Shown here: positions 51,931-64,000 of the stretch, piece after piece
How positions within the stretch are numbered: the first letter of the stretch is position 1
Layout of the letters: every line of letters starts with the position of its first letter
Source: Tenrec ecaudatus
Lineage: Eukaryota > Chordata > Mammalia > Afrosoricida > Tenrecidae
Direction: 5' to 3'
Assembly (NCBI RefSeq): GCF_050624435.1
Contig: NC_134530.1
Location: 147,600,721 to 147,664,720 of the forward strand
Length of the DNA: 64,000 nt
Program-made: the position numbers and the translations under genes
Notes under the pieces: model-generated
Seen by the model: the letters and a program-made list of their open reading frames with translations, nothing else
What the model was told of the DNA's origin: nothing
Database searches by the model: none

Positions 51931-52529
51931 ACGCTTGCCGTCGCCGCCAGCTTACAGCCCCTCGTCATCCTCAGCCTGCACCCGCCGGCACCTCGAAATC
52001 CCCTGAATTCTTCCCTCTGGAGTTTCCCTGAGTCCGGGTCCTCCCTAGCCCCGAGGACACTCCTGGAAGCCCTTCGGATCCCCGGCGCGCTCTCCAGTGC
52101 CTCTAGTCGGCCTTGTCGCATAGACTCTTCAGGACACATTGTTACTGGTCTGTGATCCGTCAATTATACAGCTCAATAGTCACCAGAGATCTTTGGGATA
52201 AGGAGAAAACCCGTTGCCCTGGGAGTCGATTTCAATTCAGGCCATCTCCTTGTGTGTGTAGAACTGGGCTTCCTCAGGCTTTCGATAGCGGCTGGTTTTG
52301 CTTCCACAAGCGAACCACCAGGCTTTTCTGAGACTCCCCTTCGGAACCTCCAACATGTTAGCAGAGGGTGTACCAGTTTTGTATCCCACTCAGGGGCTCG
52401 GAATACCCATCTGTGGATGAAGACTACAATTGAACACCTTACCATTTTATCTCCCGATCATCGATTTTAAATTTGTTTTAGCTTTCGGTATTTTCAACTT
52501 AAGGTTTCCATCTTTTTGACGTTGTTGTT

Positions 52530-53060
52530 CAGGTTTTTTAAATATGTCATGTTTTCCTGTATATGAAATCCAGCACAGGCAAATCTAGAGGCAGTAACTG
52601 AATTACTGTCTGTCAGTATGGCAGAGGAGGTTGGGGGAAATGAAGGAGTTAATAACCATGCGTGCAAGAATGAAGAACATGTTCTAAAATTGATTGTGGT
52701 CGTGATTGTATAACTAACTTCTTGATGTGATTAAATTATTGAATTGTATGATATGTGAGTTATATGCCAATAAAACTATTTGAAAAGTACCCAGCTCCTT
52801 TTATCTGTAAAGAAGCTGGTTTTTCTGCATATGAAATCTAGGATAAGTAAACCTATCAAGGGGCAGCAATTGGATTAATGGCTTCTTGGGGGGGTCTGGC
52901 AGGGAGGTTGTAAAAAAATGGGGAGCTGTTAGCAGTAAGTACAAAAAAGAAGAAAATGTTCTAAAACTGATTGTGGTGATGATTATACAACTCCTTTTAA
53001 TATGATTGAACTAGTGAATTGTATGTTATGTGAATTACATGCCAATAATGTGGGGGTTTT
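52530..53060 (+). repeat. Two related L1 3'-end-like copies in a row
   Basis: GTTCTAAAATTGATTGTGGT at 52681 and GTTCTAAAACTGATTGTGGT at 52960 anchor two units (about 52530-52785 and 52815-53060). Both end GTGAATT/GTGAGTT-ATATGCCAATAA, like mammalian L1 3' ends. Units differ at many sites. Confidence 0.6.
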
Positions 53061-53624
53061 TTTAGCTGAGACTTGGGGAAGGGAAGGGGCAGACACAAGT
53101 TCTGTAATGGAAGTGTTAGAGCAGGAAATCAAGGCTAGGCTGATCTGACTCCTTTTCTGGTATTCTTCCCGCTGCCTATTTTACTCCTCAAACCCATCCC
53201 TTCCCTACTGCCTAACCCAATGCTGGGCACATTATAGGTTTCCAACAAATCCCTGCTGGATAGCTAGTAAAGTAATAGACTCACGTTTAATAAATGAGGA
53301 GACAGAGGCCTAGAGGAGCAATTTGGTCCCAAGGTCTTTTAACTCAAGCATACACATTTATTAACTGTGGAACTCTGTACCAAGAGTTGAGTTCTGCCCA
53401 GACAGCTTAAAAGAGAGCTAACATTTGTTGAATCCTTGTTATTCGAACCTGGTTCTAGATGTATTAACTACTGTGTTCTTAAAGAATGGATTTCACACAA
53501 GTACATGGTTTTTGTAAATGGTACAACCCCCTTGCACATCAATGGCCTTGGCCTTCGCATGCTGTGTGTATTATATACACATGCACATTATTTATGTGGG
53601 AACACGGAGGGTAGAGTACACGAA

Positions 53625-53803
53625 GTCCCAAACTCACTGCTGTAGTTGATGTTGACTCACAGTGACCCTGTAGGACAGGGCAGAACTTCCCCAGTGGGTT
53701 CCTATGGGAGTCAAAAGTCTAGTCTTTCTTCTGCAGAGCAGCTGGTGGTTCCGAACTGCAGTTAGCAACTCAACAGGTAACCACTACACCCACCAGGTCT
53801 CCT
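53625..53803 (-). repeat. AfroSINE
   Basis: CTCACTGCTGTAGTTGATGT, AGAGCAGCTGGTGGTTCCGA, CACCAGGTCTCC. Confidence 0.8.
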
Positions 53804-54930
53804 CTGCAGGAAGAATAGGGTACTTTCATCCTTAGGAAGTCGTATTATCCTATCTTCATTTCACTAGGAAACAAATGATAAGGCTCAGCAGAGAAATGGC
53901 AAAGCTAGTGTTGGGCTGGGTTCTCGAGCCCCTGCTCTCAACTGGTCCTCCTTAGTGACTCGGCGCAGATTATAATACAGCGAGGCACTACTGCAATTGG
54001 GTCAGGATGGGCTATGGGACACCCAACCAGAAAGGGCTAGAAAAAAATACCCAGGGGAGGCGATGTGTTGAGTTGAAATAATGAGTAAGAATATGGCAGG
54101 CCCAGTTCCGGGAACCCCAGGACAGTGGAATTGAAGGTGGGCCCTGGGGGCTGCAAATGGCTTGGCCTTCCCTTTGACCTAATGGCTGGCTTTTGAGCCA
54201 CACCCAGCAGTGCTTCAAGAGAGAGTCGGGGAACATTGCAGCCACAAAAGTCTCCTGGGGCAGGTGTACTCTAACATTGTTCCAGGGTCCCTCAGTTGAC
54301 TTGATGGCAACAGGCGTGTGTGCATGTGTGCGCATGCACGGGCCCATGCACTGCTCTCGTGCAAGAGGAGCGTCAAAACATGAACAGCCTTCCATGAAAT
54401 GCTTAGGAGTGGAGTGTGGATTTTGTTTTAAGTGCACTACGAGGCTTTGAAGTGTTTTCTCTGGGAAACAAGCCACTCGGACTCGCTGTGGAAAGGTCAC
54501 CATGGCTCCTGGGTTCCTAGTGTACTTCCAGGAGGCCTGGAGACAGAGAAAGGAGCTGGGAGGCTAATACTGTACAGAAGTAAGGTGGTGACTAAGGTGG
54601 GAAGGGAAATATGAAATATCGGTAAAAGGAACGTGGGGGGGGGCGCAAGGGGAGGGGGTGGATGTTGACTCTCAGGGTGAGGCATGTTGAACTGAAGGGC
54701 CTTTGTGGTGACTAGAGGTTCAGGAGGCAACTGGGCTATGTGTGTCTAATGCTGAGGAGAGGCCAGGCTGAGTAGTAGGTGGCGGGACATCAGCAGATGG
54801 CTGAGAAGGCCTGAGGGGAGAGTGGGGTGGGAGAGGCAGAGCCCAGGGACTACATTTTCAGGCCTGCTCTGGCTTTTGTTCCAAACCACTCCCCAGAGCC
54901 TTTCCCTACTCGAGGATATTTAGGCAGAAT
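53804..54930. other. RHOC-PPM1J intergenic DNA, nothing recognised
   Basis: A TG/CG-rich patch lies near 54310-54345 and a G run at 54635-54644. I see no gene here. Confidence 0.45.
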
Positions 54931-54950
54931 ACACACACACACACACACAA
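54931..54950. repeat. (CA)n microsatellite
   Basis: About nine CA units just beyond the PPM1J polyadenylation signal. Confidence 0.9.
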
Positions 54951-55129
54951 AACTTTAACCATCTCATTTATTTGTCAATAGCTGTAATTTTGGATCCAAC
55001 CAACCCACTTCTTCAGTGAAGTGGTCACTAAAGAAGGGCCAGGGAGATGGCTTCCTTCCAAATGGGGAATGGAAGGGGGTGAGCAAGGATAGGCTTGGAG
55101 GAGGGGGCACGTGAGTGGGGGTGAGTCCC
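54950..55129 (-). other. PPM1J: PPM1J 3' UTR with polyadenylation signal
   Basis: A short 3' UTR runs from the stop to a minus-strand AATAAA at 54967-54972, about 160 nt downstream. A CA repeat at 54931-54950 follows it. Confidence 0.75.
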
Positions 55130-58100
55130 TCAGGAGTAACTGCCTGGCCCTCCCAGGGGGATGACGAAGACCGAGATGTCATCCCCGGAACCCAGCTTGT
55201 TGTTGGGGAGACGCCAGCCACGGTCCCGGGGGGTACCCCGGGCCCCCAGGACCAGAGCTTGGGCCACAGCTGTGTACCTGCCAGAAGCACATGTGTACAT
55301 TCATGTACTAACATGTACTTGGGCAGTTACATGGGCAGACAGCTACATGGGCCCACAGGTAGGTGCCCAAGAATTGCCCACCTTTCTTCCCGAAGCCCCT
55401 ATGTCACGGAGTCCCTACCTGCTAGAATCATTGGGCTCATAGGTAGACAGCACTCTGTCCACAGTGGCAGCTACTTCGTGGTCACTGGTGACATCCCACA
55501 GGCCATCTGTTCCCAGCACCAGTACATCATCCGGGCAGTGCTCATACTGTGTTAGGTCATACACTTGCACCTGGAAGGGGACGGGGTTTGCAGGACAGAG
55601 AGTTTGGGGAGACAAAGCCTGGTCAAAAGCCCGCCTCAGAGTCCCAGAAGGAAGGGAGGCGTGGGTAGGGGCTCACACAGCTCACCTCAGGGAAGCAGGA
55701 AAGAAAGGGCTTGATGGGCAGGGTGGAACTGCAGACCTTGAGGTTGTGGTCTCCTAAGCCCCGTGTCACCCCAATGGTGGCCATCACCCGTGCCTGGAGG
55801 TAATGGGGAGGAGGTGCTGCTATAGCCTGGGGGCTCTGGAAGTGTGGACCCCTCCATCCCTTCCTTCAGGTAGAACCTCCACCTCCCTAGACAAGTTGTG
55901 AAGGGTCCTCCTGCCCTCTCCCACTTCTGCCCTGGGAGTTTACCTTTTTGCCCTCCCCACAGACCAGAGGAAACCTGAGGTCCTCCACCTCGATCTTTTT
56001 GTAGGCCCTGGGGAGAGGGAGGTAGAGCAGGCATCACCCAAAGCATCAAAGGCCCTCTCCCCAAGGAGCCAAACCCACTCACCGGAAAACCCCCTCGGAA
56101 GGGCTGCATTCCCCCCACCCCCAGCTTGGCCCAGCCTTCAGCTGCCAGCCTGCTGTTGGTGAGGGACTGGTTGGGTTGCCATAGGAACAGGCCCCAGCTC
56201 GGAGAGAAGTGTTACCAGCCGGTCATGTTCTGGTCCCGGTATAGCATCCTCTGCCCTAGCTCCTTGGGCTGAACTCTGCGGGGGAACTCAAGGTGAGTAA
56301 ATTCACTGCCCAGCAGCTCTGGTTTCAGGAAGCCCTGGGTTTGGTAGGAGACAGGTCGAGCAGAGGGACAAAGGACATTAGGCTCATAGAACACCCTACT
56401 CTACAGAAATAAATAAATAAAAAGTCCAAACTCACTGCCATTGAATCAATTCTGACTCACAGCAACCTGATAGGCCAGCGTAGAACCGCCCCAGTGAGTA
56501 TCGGAGATTGTAACTCTTTATAGAACCGCCCCAGTGAGTATCCAAACCGAGACTGTAACTCTTTATGGGAGTAGAAAGCCTTGTCTTTCTCCCACAGAGC
56601 AGCTGGTGGTTTCGAACTGCTGGTTAGCAGTCCAACATGCAAGCACTATGCCAGGAGGGCTCCTGCCCTACTCGATGGATGATGGCCACAGGAAACCCTC
56701 AGCGTTTACTATGTTGCCAGACACTTTTAATATGAACACCTAGTAACGCTTTTCATCCTCCCAGCAATCCTTACAGCAGGGACTATTGCTGCCCAGACAC
56801 ATTAAGGGGATTTTTGGAGGCTCACACAACCACCAAGGAACTTGAACCCAGGGTCCATCCCAGGAAGTTGGGCTCCACAGTCAGGCTACCCTCTCAGGAG
56901 TCTTGGCTAATTCCTTTCCCCACTGCTGGCTCTACTTCCTTCTTCAGCTGGGGCCACAGAGGGACATTGGACTACCTGAGGCTCCTACCTGGTGCATCAA
57001 CTCCCAGCTCAGCCCTGCAGTCCAGTCTGCGGGGCAGGCTCCCTAACAAACCAGAGGAGCAGGCTGAGAACATGGCGGGTGTGTAAGTTCTTGGCACAGA
57101 CATAGATAGGCTTTCGAGAGCCACAAGGCCCAATGCAAAAATGGGGCTAGCGAGTTCAGTTCCTACTTACAAGCAGCTGAAGCCGTTGACGCTCAGTCTC
57201 CGGGGTAAACTCCCGGGACATTGGAATGATTTCGCCATTCCGGACAATGATGGCCCTGTCACATAAAGAAAAGCCCCATGTGATGTTCTCTCTGCCACCA
57301 CAGGAAGGGGTTTTGGCCCTGGTTCTGCCCAGTCTCCTCCTAGGGAATTCCTGCAAGACCAGACCTTCCCCAGGATGACCCTTACGGTTCCCTCACCCAG
57401 ATCCTCATCTCTCCTCTCTGTAGGGTGTTTCCTTCTGTCTATGATCTCCATTAATGCCCTCTCATCTTGGAGATTTTTATCCTCATGCCTCTCTCTTGTA
57501 TTCCCCCGCCACCCTGTGTCTCCTGTCTCTTCGATTCCCTCTAGTGGCTTGCAAGAGTGGTCATCCGCTCATACCTGCTGTCGCCTGCATTGGCCACGTA
57601 CAGTTTCCCGAGCAGGTAGAGCACAACCAGTGCACAGCAGCCCCCGTCCACCTGATGGCCACGCCGCTCCCGGGCCATCTGTTCATCCTGCCGCAGGAGA
57701 AAGGGTCAATAGGGGCAGATGAAGGAGAGGGCCCAGGGACAGGACAGCCATCCCCTGAATCTGCAGAAACACATGGCTACACTGGAGGAGATGAGGGACG
57801 ATGGGGCGATAACTTCCCTTTGCCCTCCCTCCCTGCTGAGCCAAACTCTGCTGAGACTCTCAAAGGCTCTGTGGGCTTCCCCCCCCTTCCCCAGGCTCAC
57901 TCCCAGGGCCCACCCAGGTGACGCCCACATGCTGTTGGCCAGTGTCTGCCTTCCTTCCTGACCTGGAACTGGGATAGCCACTCACCATTAGCTGAAAAGC
58001 ATTCTCAATGGCCCCCACAACCAGGCTTTCATGGGTTACTTCCTTTTGAGAAGACCAGCAGGACTGAGGGCCAACCAGGTGGGAAGGGTTATAGGCCCCG

Positions 58101-60461
58101 GGCGAGGACGACAGGCAGAGCGGGGGTGGACAGGGGTCCTGAAGTATCTCCACCAGGTCCTTGAGCTGCTCCCGGATGTGGCGATGCAGGAGCCTAGAGG
58201 CCATGTCTGCAGCTCCACCCCCTGCATGTCCATCAAATAGGCCCCAATAGTAGAAGCAGAGTCCCTGGGGAGGACACGTGGGAGGTAAGTGGACATGTGT
58301 GTGCGTGCATGGGAGAGGGAGAGAGCGATATATCAGGGAGACGGGCAAGCTCCAAGGCATCCATAGAAGGTCAGAGAGGAGACCAGAGAGCTTGGTATTG
58401 AAGACAAATACACTGTTTAGTTTACCAAGGAGAAAGGGAACATCAGAAAAGGCAGAGTCGGATAATAAAGGACTTGGAAAGAAAATTGGAGTGGGTAATG
58501 AATCAACCCACTATGTACATGTGAACATGTACAGCCGGTGAAGAAGGAGACATTAATCCTGCCATGGTAGAACCGAGCTGACTAAGGCCAGGTTATAACC
58601 CTGAAGTGAGTTAGGAGGCTCCAGACTCAGACTTGAAAGGCATGCCCGGCCCCCTGGAGAAGAGGTGACTTTCTGGTGGGTAGGGCAGGTAGAGGCTTAC
58701 CTGGCCCCGGCTGGCCTCTTTAGGTGTCCCAGTGGCACTCCTCCGGCCCTCCACATACACCACCTCACAGCAAGCCTGGTCCTCATTGTGCCGGCTCTTG
58801 CCAGCGTTGATGACCCTGCCAGGCCAGAGTGACCACGTAAGGCTGGACAGGAGACCGTGTCCTGGAATAACCCCCACCTTAGACACATACATTCTCTCTG
58901 GCCAAGCTGAGAAAGGTCACAGCTACCTGGGATCTAGGCCAGAGGGAAAAGCAGGGAGGGACGGCAAGGCTAAGGAACATTGTCTAAGTTGCAGGCCCCA
59001 CCATTTTATTTTAAGGGCGATACCAACACCCTGTGTCTGCCTTGGCAGAGGGGGTTGTCCTGGGTCGGGGTGGGGGGCATGAGGCAGAAACTGGAGTGAG
59101 GGGAGCTTCCTGCTTGCCAAGCCCTCCACCCCAAACCAACTCATTCAGTGCCTTGTCCCAGAGTCCTACCGTTGGGGGGCATACCCACCTTTACCCTTAA
59201 ATCATCCAGGGAAAGTTTCTGTAGCTTTAGCAAGGAGGAAGTGCTCCAGCCCAGATCCAGAAGAGGAATTGAAATGGGGTACAGGGTAGCTCTGAGTCAG
59301 AATCAACTCCAAGGGGTAGGTTTGGCATTTTTGTTTTAGGGCTGGAAACCCACCGGGGGACTATGCCCCATAACCAACTCTTCCCACACAGGAAGTCAAC
59401 GAACAGAGGTGGTGGGTCCGTGGCCCACCGCCTTCTCCCTTGGCTCAGCCTTCCCGGCAGACACATTAATAATGCATACGGCCTGGGAGCGCTGTCCACC
59501 AGGGCCTGGCGTGGGGGTGGGCTTGCCCTTCCTTACCAGGCCAGAAAGCAAGGGTGGGGATGGGGCGGGGGCGTCCTAGGGGTCCTTTCTGCTGTCCCGG
59601 CAGCCCCCTCCCCCGCCCCTAGGGAAGACGGTGCCTGCTCTGTGTCTCAGGCTATTTCTGGGTGTGGAGGGGGAGGGGAGTGGTAAGGGGGGCAGGGAAC
59701 TGGGGCGCTGGAGCTGGGAAGCCGAGGTGCTAGCCTTCCCAGGTGCCAACTCTCTTATTAGAAGGAAGGCCGCCCTTACTTGAAACCCCCTCCTCCCTTA
59801 ACTACTAAACTGCTTAAACTGCGGGGCCAAGACTGGGAACTGGCTAACTCTTCTTTGGGTGGACCCTCTGTATGGGGAGGGAGAAGGAGTTCAGAGGCGG
59901 TGTGAGTGAGGTAGCCAGTGAGCTGGGAGGCGATTCAGGCTGCACCCCAATCGAGAGGGCTGGAGGTGGGGCTAGGGCCGCGAAACCCCTCGGGTGGTAA
60001 AGGTCCTGGGAAAGGCAGCTCCAGGCCCCAAGGGCAGGGCGGAGAGGTAGCAGCGAGAGGATGTCGAACTGGGGAGGTGGGATGAGGGTCCGACCCAGGT
60101 TTGGTGCCCCCCGGGGCGCTCACTCGGCGTAGCCCGTGCTCCAGGGCAGGCGGCGGCCGGTGTCTGGGGGGCTCTGAACAGCCCGGCCCGCTTGGTCCTC
60201 GGCGCGTCGCAGCCCCCCAGGGCTCAGCTGCAGAAAGGTCGGTCTGGAGGAGCTCGCTCGAGTGTCTACGGTCTTCGCAGGCGCCCCGCTCCCGGTCCCG
60301 GTCCCGCTCCCAGCTCTGGCCGGCAGGCTCTTGGGAGTTTCTGGGAGGGCAGCCGGCGGCGCTGAGGTCGTGTTTGGCAGGTCCGGGGACTTGGGGTTCG
60401 GAGGCGGGACACCCCCGGAGCTCACCAGGTGCGCCACGGCCGAGCGTACCCGGTTTAGCAT
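55130..60461 (-). CDS. PPM1J: Protein phosphatase, Mg2+/Mn2+-dependent 1J (PP2C family), ten exons
   Basis: PPM1J is a metal-dependent Ser/Thr phosphatase. Minus-strand exons in order are 60124-60461, 58701-58815, 57986-58264, 57575-57687, 57171-57255, 56216-56334, 55944-56007, 55686-55793, 55419-55570 and 55130-55277. They total 1521 nt, i.e. 506 aa plus TGA, against about 505 in human. All borders are GT-AG. PP2C metal-site motifs are present: FDGHAGGG (Asp162), ANAGDSR (Asp280), GVTRGLGD, LGTDGLWD (Asp429) and SGDDISVFV (Asp490-491). An N-terminal Pro/Ser/Ala-rich stretch (about 10-75) precedes the catalytic core. The start MLNRVRSAVAHLV matches the family and has A at -3. The frame stays open upstream to 60620, but that extension is GC-rich and not expected in the family. 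PPM1H and PPM1M are related, but the MLNRVRS start and synteny favour PPM1J. Confidence 0.96.
56420..56663 (-). repeat. AfroSINE with internal duplication
   Basis: Starts CACTGCCATTGAATCAATTC and ends CCAGGAGGGCTCC. TAGAACCGCCCCAGTGAGTA occurs at 56480 and again at 56521, a tandem duplication of about 40 bp that lengthens the copy. It lies in the PPM1J intron between exons 5 and 6... upstream of the exon ending at 56334. Confidence 0.8.
59276..59338 (+). repeat. AfroSINE tail fragment
   Basis: GGTAGCTCTGAGTCAGAATC and the GGTAGGTTTGGCATTTTTG end, in PPM1J intron 1. Confidence 0.65.
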
Positions 60462-60720
60462 GCTGCCTCCGTGCCCCGCCCTCGGCCGCGGCCCCGCCCC
60501 CCGAAGGGCCCGCCCCGCTGGGCTCGGGGTGGGCGGTGCTCTTTCCTGCCGGCCCTCCCAGGCCATTGGCCGCTGGCGGGCTGGGCAGTTCCTGCAAAAC
60601 TTCCTCCGCCTCTGGGCCACCCCGGGAACCGCCCGACTGGCTCCAGGCCGCTACTCCGCCCCATTCAGGCTTCGCTCCGCCTCAATCTTTGGGGGCGTGG
60701 GGCGGGCGGGTGTCTGTTGT
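60000..60720 (-). promoter_or_regulatory. PPM1J: CpG island promoter of PPM1J
   Basis: A CpG-rich block covers exon 1 and about 250 bp upstream. GGGGCGGGGCC-type GC boxes (minus strand) lie around 60484-60520 and no TATA box is visible. The transcription start is not resolved. Confidence 0.65.
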
Positions 60721-60994
60721 TTTAGAAAGGGGTTCGGAGAGAAGGAAACATTTCTGCCGGGCTTTAGACAATACACCACGTAGGTAGAACTTCCCCATTA
60801 TGACGAGGTAGGAAAGGCTACACGCCCTCCCTCGCTTCTGAGCAGCCAGCCAGTTGGAAGGCGATGGAGCTGGTGACCTAAGAGCGAAACCAGCTGCTTT
60901 GGGGAGACGTTAACGACTTCTGGGTGTGAAGCACCTGATGTGACAACACCTCGGGCTGGAGCTGCTGGAGTGAGAGCGAGGACGAGCTGCTGCG

Positions 60995-61024
60995 GATGCG
61001 GGTGGGGGTGGGGGTGGGGGTAGG
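60995..61024. repeat. (GGGGGT)n short tandem repeat
   Basis: Four to five GGGGGT-like units. Confidence 0.85.
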
Positions 61025-61066
61025 GCAATGAAGGGTGGAGCCGGCCACTGAACTAGGAGCCCCCAA

Positions 61067-61240
61067 ACTAAACCCCATGTCATCAAGCCCATCCAACTGA
61101 TAGCGACCCTAAAAGCCAGAGAATCTAACTCCCTAGGTTTCTAGGGCTGTAAATATGGGAGCAGCCAGCTGGTGGATTTGAACCGCTGGCCTTGGAGGTG
61201 AGCAACATGACGTTTAGTCCAATGTCCCACCAGGGCTCCA
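61067..61240 (-). repeat. AfroSINE
   Basis: GTCATCAAGCCCATCCAACT, AGCCAGCTGGTGGATTTGAA and CCACCAGGGCTCC. Confidence 0.8.
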
Positions 61241-62500
61241 GAGAACTGGGGAATCAATTCCGCGGCCCCTGCCACCCCTGTTTCTGGTGAAGACCACCTG
61301 GAGTTCTGGAAGAGCGGTTGTTAACTCTACCCACTTCCTTTGTCAGGATCGATTTCAACCCACGTGGAGACCTCATCTGTTCAGAAACTGGTTAGCATTC
61401 CAAAATGGCCGAACTACAGCCAGGCTGGCATTCCCTGTGTCCTTGGGTCCACTTGGAAGACACCTGACCCCCACAAGGGAGTCTGGGTGCTACAGCACAG
61501 ACAGAGGCCACTCGAATGCTTCTTGCTCTGCAACCCTCAGCCGCCGCCCCCCCCACTCCCCAAATACAATCAGGTGCCCAATGATGTCTACCTAACAAGG
61601 AGTTTAGAGTAAGCTAGTCTGGGAAAGTCACAGGAGGCAGTTCTAACCTGTTTTATAGTAACGAGTGAGAAGCAAGCAAGCGAGCCAGTGTCATGGTGTC
61701 AATGGTTTCAGTAGTTGTAACCAGTATAAAAAGAGCCCCCCAACAACCATCCCTAGAGTTGTCCAGGGGGCTGCTGCTGGAAGAAGCAATAGTGTTCATG
61801 CCAGACCCAAGTCCCCAATGCAAATAACTGCAGTCTCTCAGACTGGTCTCGGTCAGAATTTTGGTTTCTCGGCATCTGTGTATAGGGAGTTTCTCCCTTG
61901 ATTGGGCTTGTGCCCAAGCATCTCCTAACCACAGCAGGACTCGCTAGTAAGGATAATAATAGCAAGCAGGCCTTGCCTCATTCTGTTGTGCATAGATTTG
62001 CTCTAGTAAAAACTGACTTGCAGGCAGCTAACAATGACACTGAAGCTATAACTGGACACTAGGCCCTCTATGGGTAACTTCCGGTTCATTACGTCATTTA
62101 AGCTGTCCCCCAGCCCTTCAAGGCGGGCTTTATGATGTGCCTTTTAGAAATGAAACGGGAGGGAATGCTCCTCTCATTTTGGTGACTTGCCAATGAGAGC
62201 TTCAGATCCATGTCAGCTCCTGAGTTCCAACCAGATTCATTTGAATAACCAAGTCTGTTTCTCAAGTCCAAGGGGGAGGAGTTAAGAGAAAGAATGGGTG
62301 GCTGAGAGATGTGAGGCTTCCTGTCATCCCACCCACCTCCTCTTAAGACAGGAACTGAGAGCAGCCCAGGGATGCCGAAAAGTTCTGTGGTTGCCGCAAG
62401 GGGGAGACAGAGGCCAAAGCACAGTGCCTACCTAAGAGGTAAACTACAACTGGGCCCACCACCCCTGGGGCTACCTGTTCTTTCTGCCTTTTTTCTTACA
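61241..62500. other. Intergenic DNA upstream of PPM1J
   Basis: A possible AfroSINE tail lies at 61616-61668 (AGTCACAGGAGGCAGTTCTA). Otherwise I recognise no gene or repeat. Confidence 0.4.
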
Positions 62501-62502
62501 AA

Positions 62503-62665
62503 GAGGAACCCTGGTGGTGTAGTGGTTATGTGTGGTCAGCAGTTTAAAGCCACCAGCAGCTCTGTGGGAGAAAGACTGGGTTTTCTACTCCTGAAAACAG
62601 TTATAGTCTTGAAAACACACAATAGGTTGGGTCCATGGCAGTGAGCTTGATTTTTGGTTTGCTCT
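62503..62665 (+). repeat. AfroSINE
   Basis: GGAACCCTGGTGGTGTAGTG head, AGCTCTGTGGGAGAAAGACT body, GCAGTGAGCTTGATTTTTGG tail. Confidence 0.85.
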
Positions 62666-64000
62666 TGTGAAGAGAAGGGGTTAGTGGTACTGACACAATT
62701 CTGGAAGAACGCTGTCTCCAAACTCCATATCCAGAAACTGATCTTTGGGTCTCTGAGACACCCACTGTTCCACACACCATCCCAAATGGGGTTTCAGCTC
62801 CTCCTCGTGGCCCAGTCAGAGCCCACGGGCACCTGACGGGATGATGGGGACCTATCGTCTAGGCTCTGTCACAAGATCCCTCATCACACCCACCCCTTCC
62901 CTGTGTTAAATTATGCCTCCTCTCTCTACCCTCCATCCCCCAAAAGAGTGGCAGCTTCCTGTCCTGGAAGCTTCCAAATAATCTCAAAATAGTCATTCAC
63001 GTTTGTAGACTTGTGCTTGTACTTTAAAGCCAGAGAATGAAAAATCGCATGAGAAAAGTCGACTCAGATTCACAGAGATTGGAGAGGCAAGTGAGGGACA
63101 GAACATGCTGCTGATATAGGTTTGTCCCTCCAGTTAGAGAAATACTGGAAACAGCTCTTAAATAAACAGTAGCCTCAAGCAAATGAGGGGGGTGGGTGCA
63201 GGGAGAGGAATAACATAATGGTTCTTTTTATTATTCAATGTGTCTGGGAGAGTTTGCTTATCACTTGTTGGTGTCATCCAGACAGACTCTTATTCCTCGC
63301 TCTTCCACTGTGGTGTGGCTGCAAGTAGCAAAAGCGGCCAGGAACCAGACACCCCCAGCTGCAGCACCAGATGGTCAGCAGAAATGCTGCTAACTTCCCA
63401 GGGCCCCAGATCAGCCCTCTGGTCATATCCCTGTGCAAAGAGCTTGGCTCCCTTCCAGTGGACCTCTCTCACCTCTGAGCCCCTGCTCAGTCCTCTGAGT
63501 GCCCCAGAACCACAGAGAAGTTCACCACCACCTCTGCTCAGCCCCAGGCAGCAGAGATGGGAGTGGGGTTGTGAGATGAAAGTGGGTGGGGAGTGGAATG
63601 AGGAAGCAGGCTTGGGAGCCAATCAGAGCTTTTCTCTGCCAAGAATGGCCTCTGCTCAGAACCCAGACCTGCGCAAAGGAGGGATGCTTGAGGGCTCAGC
63701 CAGGGAGGGTGGGGTGAGCGTTCTCAGAACCAGCGGCCACAAGGATGTATCTATCCCAGAGGCCACTTGTCCCCTGCCTTTCTCTCCTGGTTACTCAGTG
63801 AAGAGGCCCGTCTGTCACTGCTGTTAAACACACCCACAGATCATCACCTACAATTGGTCCTGTACTTTCCCTTCTGAAATTTTACCCTGTAGGAAAGTGG
63901 AAACATGACGGCTATTTTTCTGATGAAGAAACTGAACCTGCTTGGATTCACACCCCCAAAGCACAGGGATCCTTCACAGATGGCTGCAGCCTCCCTACTC
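62666..64000. other. Intergenic DNA, no gene recognised
   Basis: An open plus-strand frame of 195 codons (63240-63827) lacks any recognised domain or signal peptide. The chemokine-like TAFA3, next by human synteny, shows no exon here. Confidence 0.4.

Noticed and set aside
60462-60620. In-frame N-terminal extension of PPM1J
   Set aside because: Arg/Pro-rich CpG-island translation; the family starts at MLNRVRS, with A at -3.
63240-64000. Possible first exon of TAFA3
   Set aside because: No TAFA signal peptide or cysteine pattern; the gene probably starts beyond the window.

Overview
The window is mammalian nuclear DNA and carries the conserved block CAPZA1 - MOV10 - RHOC - PPM1J, which sits together on human 1p13. 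The repeats point to an afrotherian. About 30 copies of tRNA-derived AfroSINEs are recognisable, and several pieces of an RTE/BovB LINE share their 3' tail. Two short hAT elements match the SPIN (Space Invader) non-autonomous family, each with 8-bp target duplications. Among afrotherians SPIN is known from tenrecs, so a tenrec such as Echinops telfairi is the best guess. The species is inference; the gene and repeat calls come from the sequence.

Layout. 1-7.85 kb: the last three coding exons and 3' UTR of CAPZA1 (+), with intronic nested retroposons and a mariner. 7.85-12.1 kb: intergenic, with an unclassified repeat, a BovB copy and a possible retrocopy. 12.1-45.6 kb: MOV10 (+), 20 coding exons that sum to 3003 nt (1000 aa). 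Its first coding exon lies in a CpG island with an ISRE-like site just upstream of the ATG. A 21.6-kb first intron follows, packed with BovB, AfroSINEs, SPIN, mariner, L1-type pieces and processed pseudogenes of WDR45 and RPL29. The remaining 19 exons are compact (34.45-45.37 kb). 45.99-51.6 kb: RHOC (-), four coding exons giving 193 aa, convergent with MOV10, with a GC-rich island and a likely noncoding first exon near 51.5 kb. 54.95-60.5 kb: PPM1J (-), ten exons giving 506 aa, with its own CpG promoter. 60.7-64 kb: intergenic, no gene recognised; TAFA3 would be the next gene by synteny but is not visible.

The genes are not an operon. They are neighbours with separate promoters and unrelated jobs: actin barbed-end capping (CAPZA1), RNA helicase and retroelement restriction (MOV10), Rho GTPase signalling (RHOC) and a PP2C-type phosphatase (PPM1J). 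I found no convincing undescribed system. The most interesting observations are a run of GTGAGT splice-donor decoys directly behind a weak MOV10 donor, a GC-AG intron in RHOC, the ISRE-like site of MOV10, and the horizontally transferred SPIN elements.
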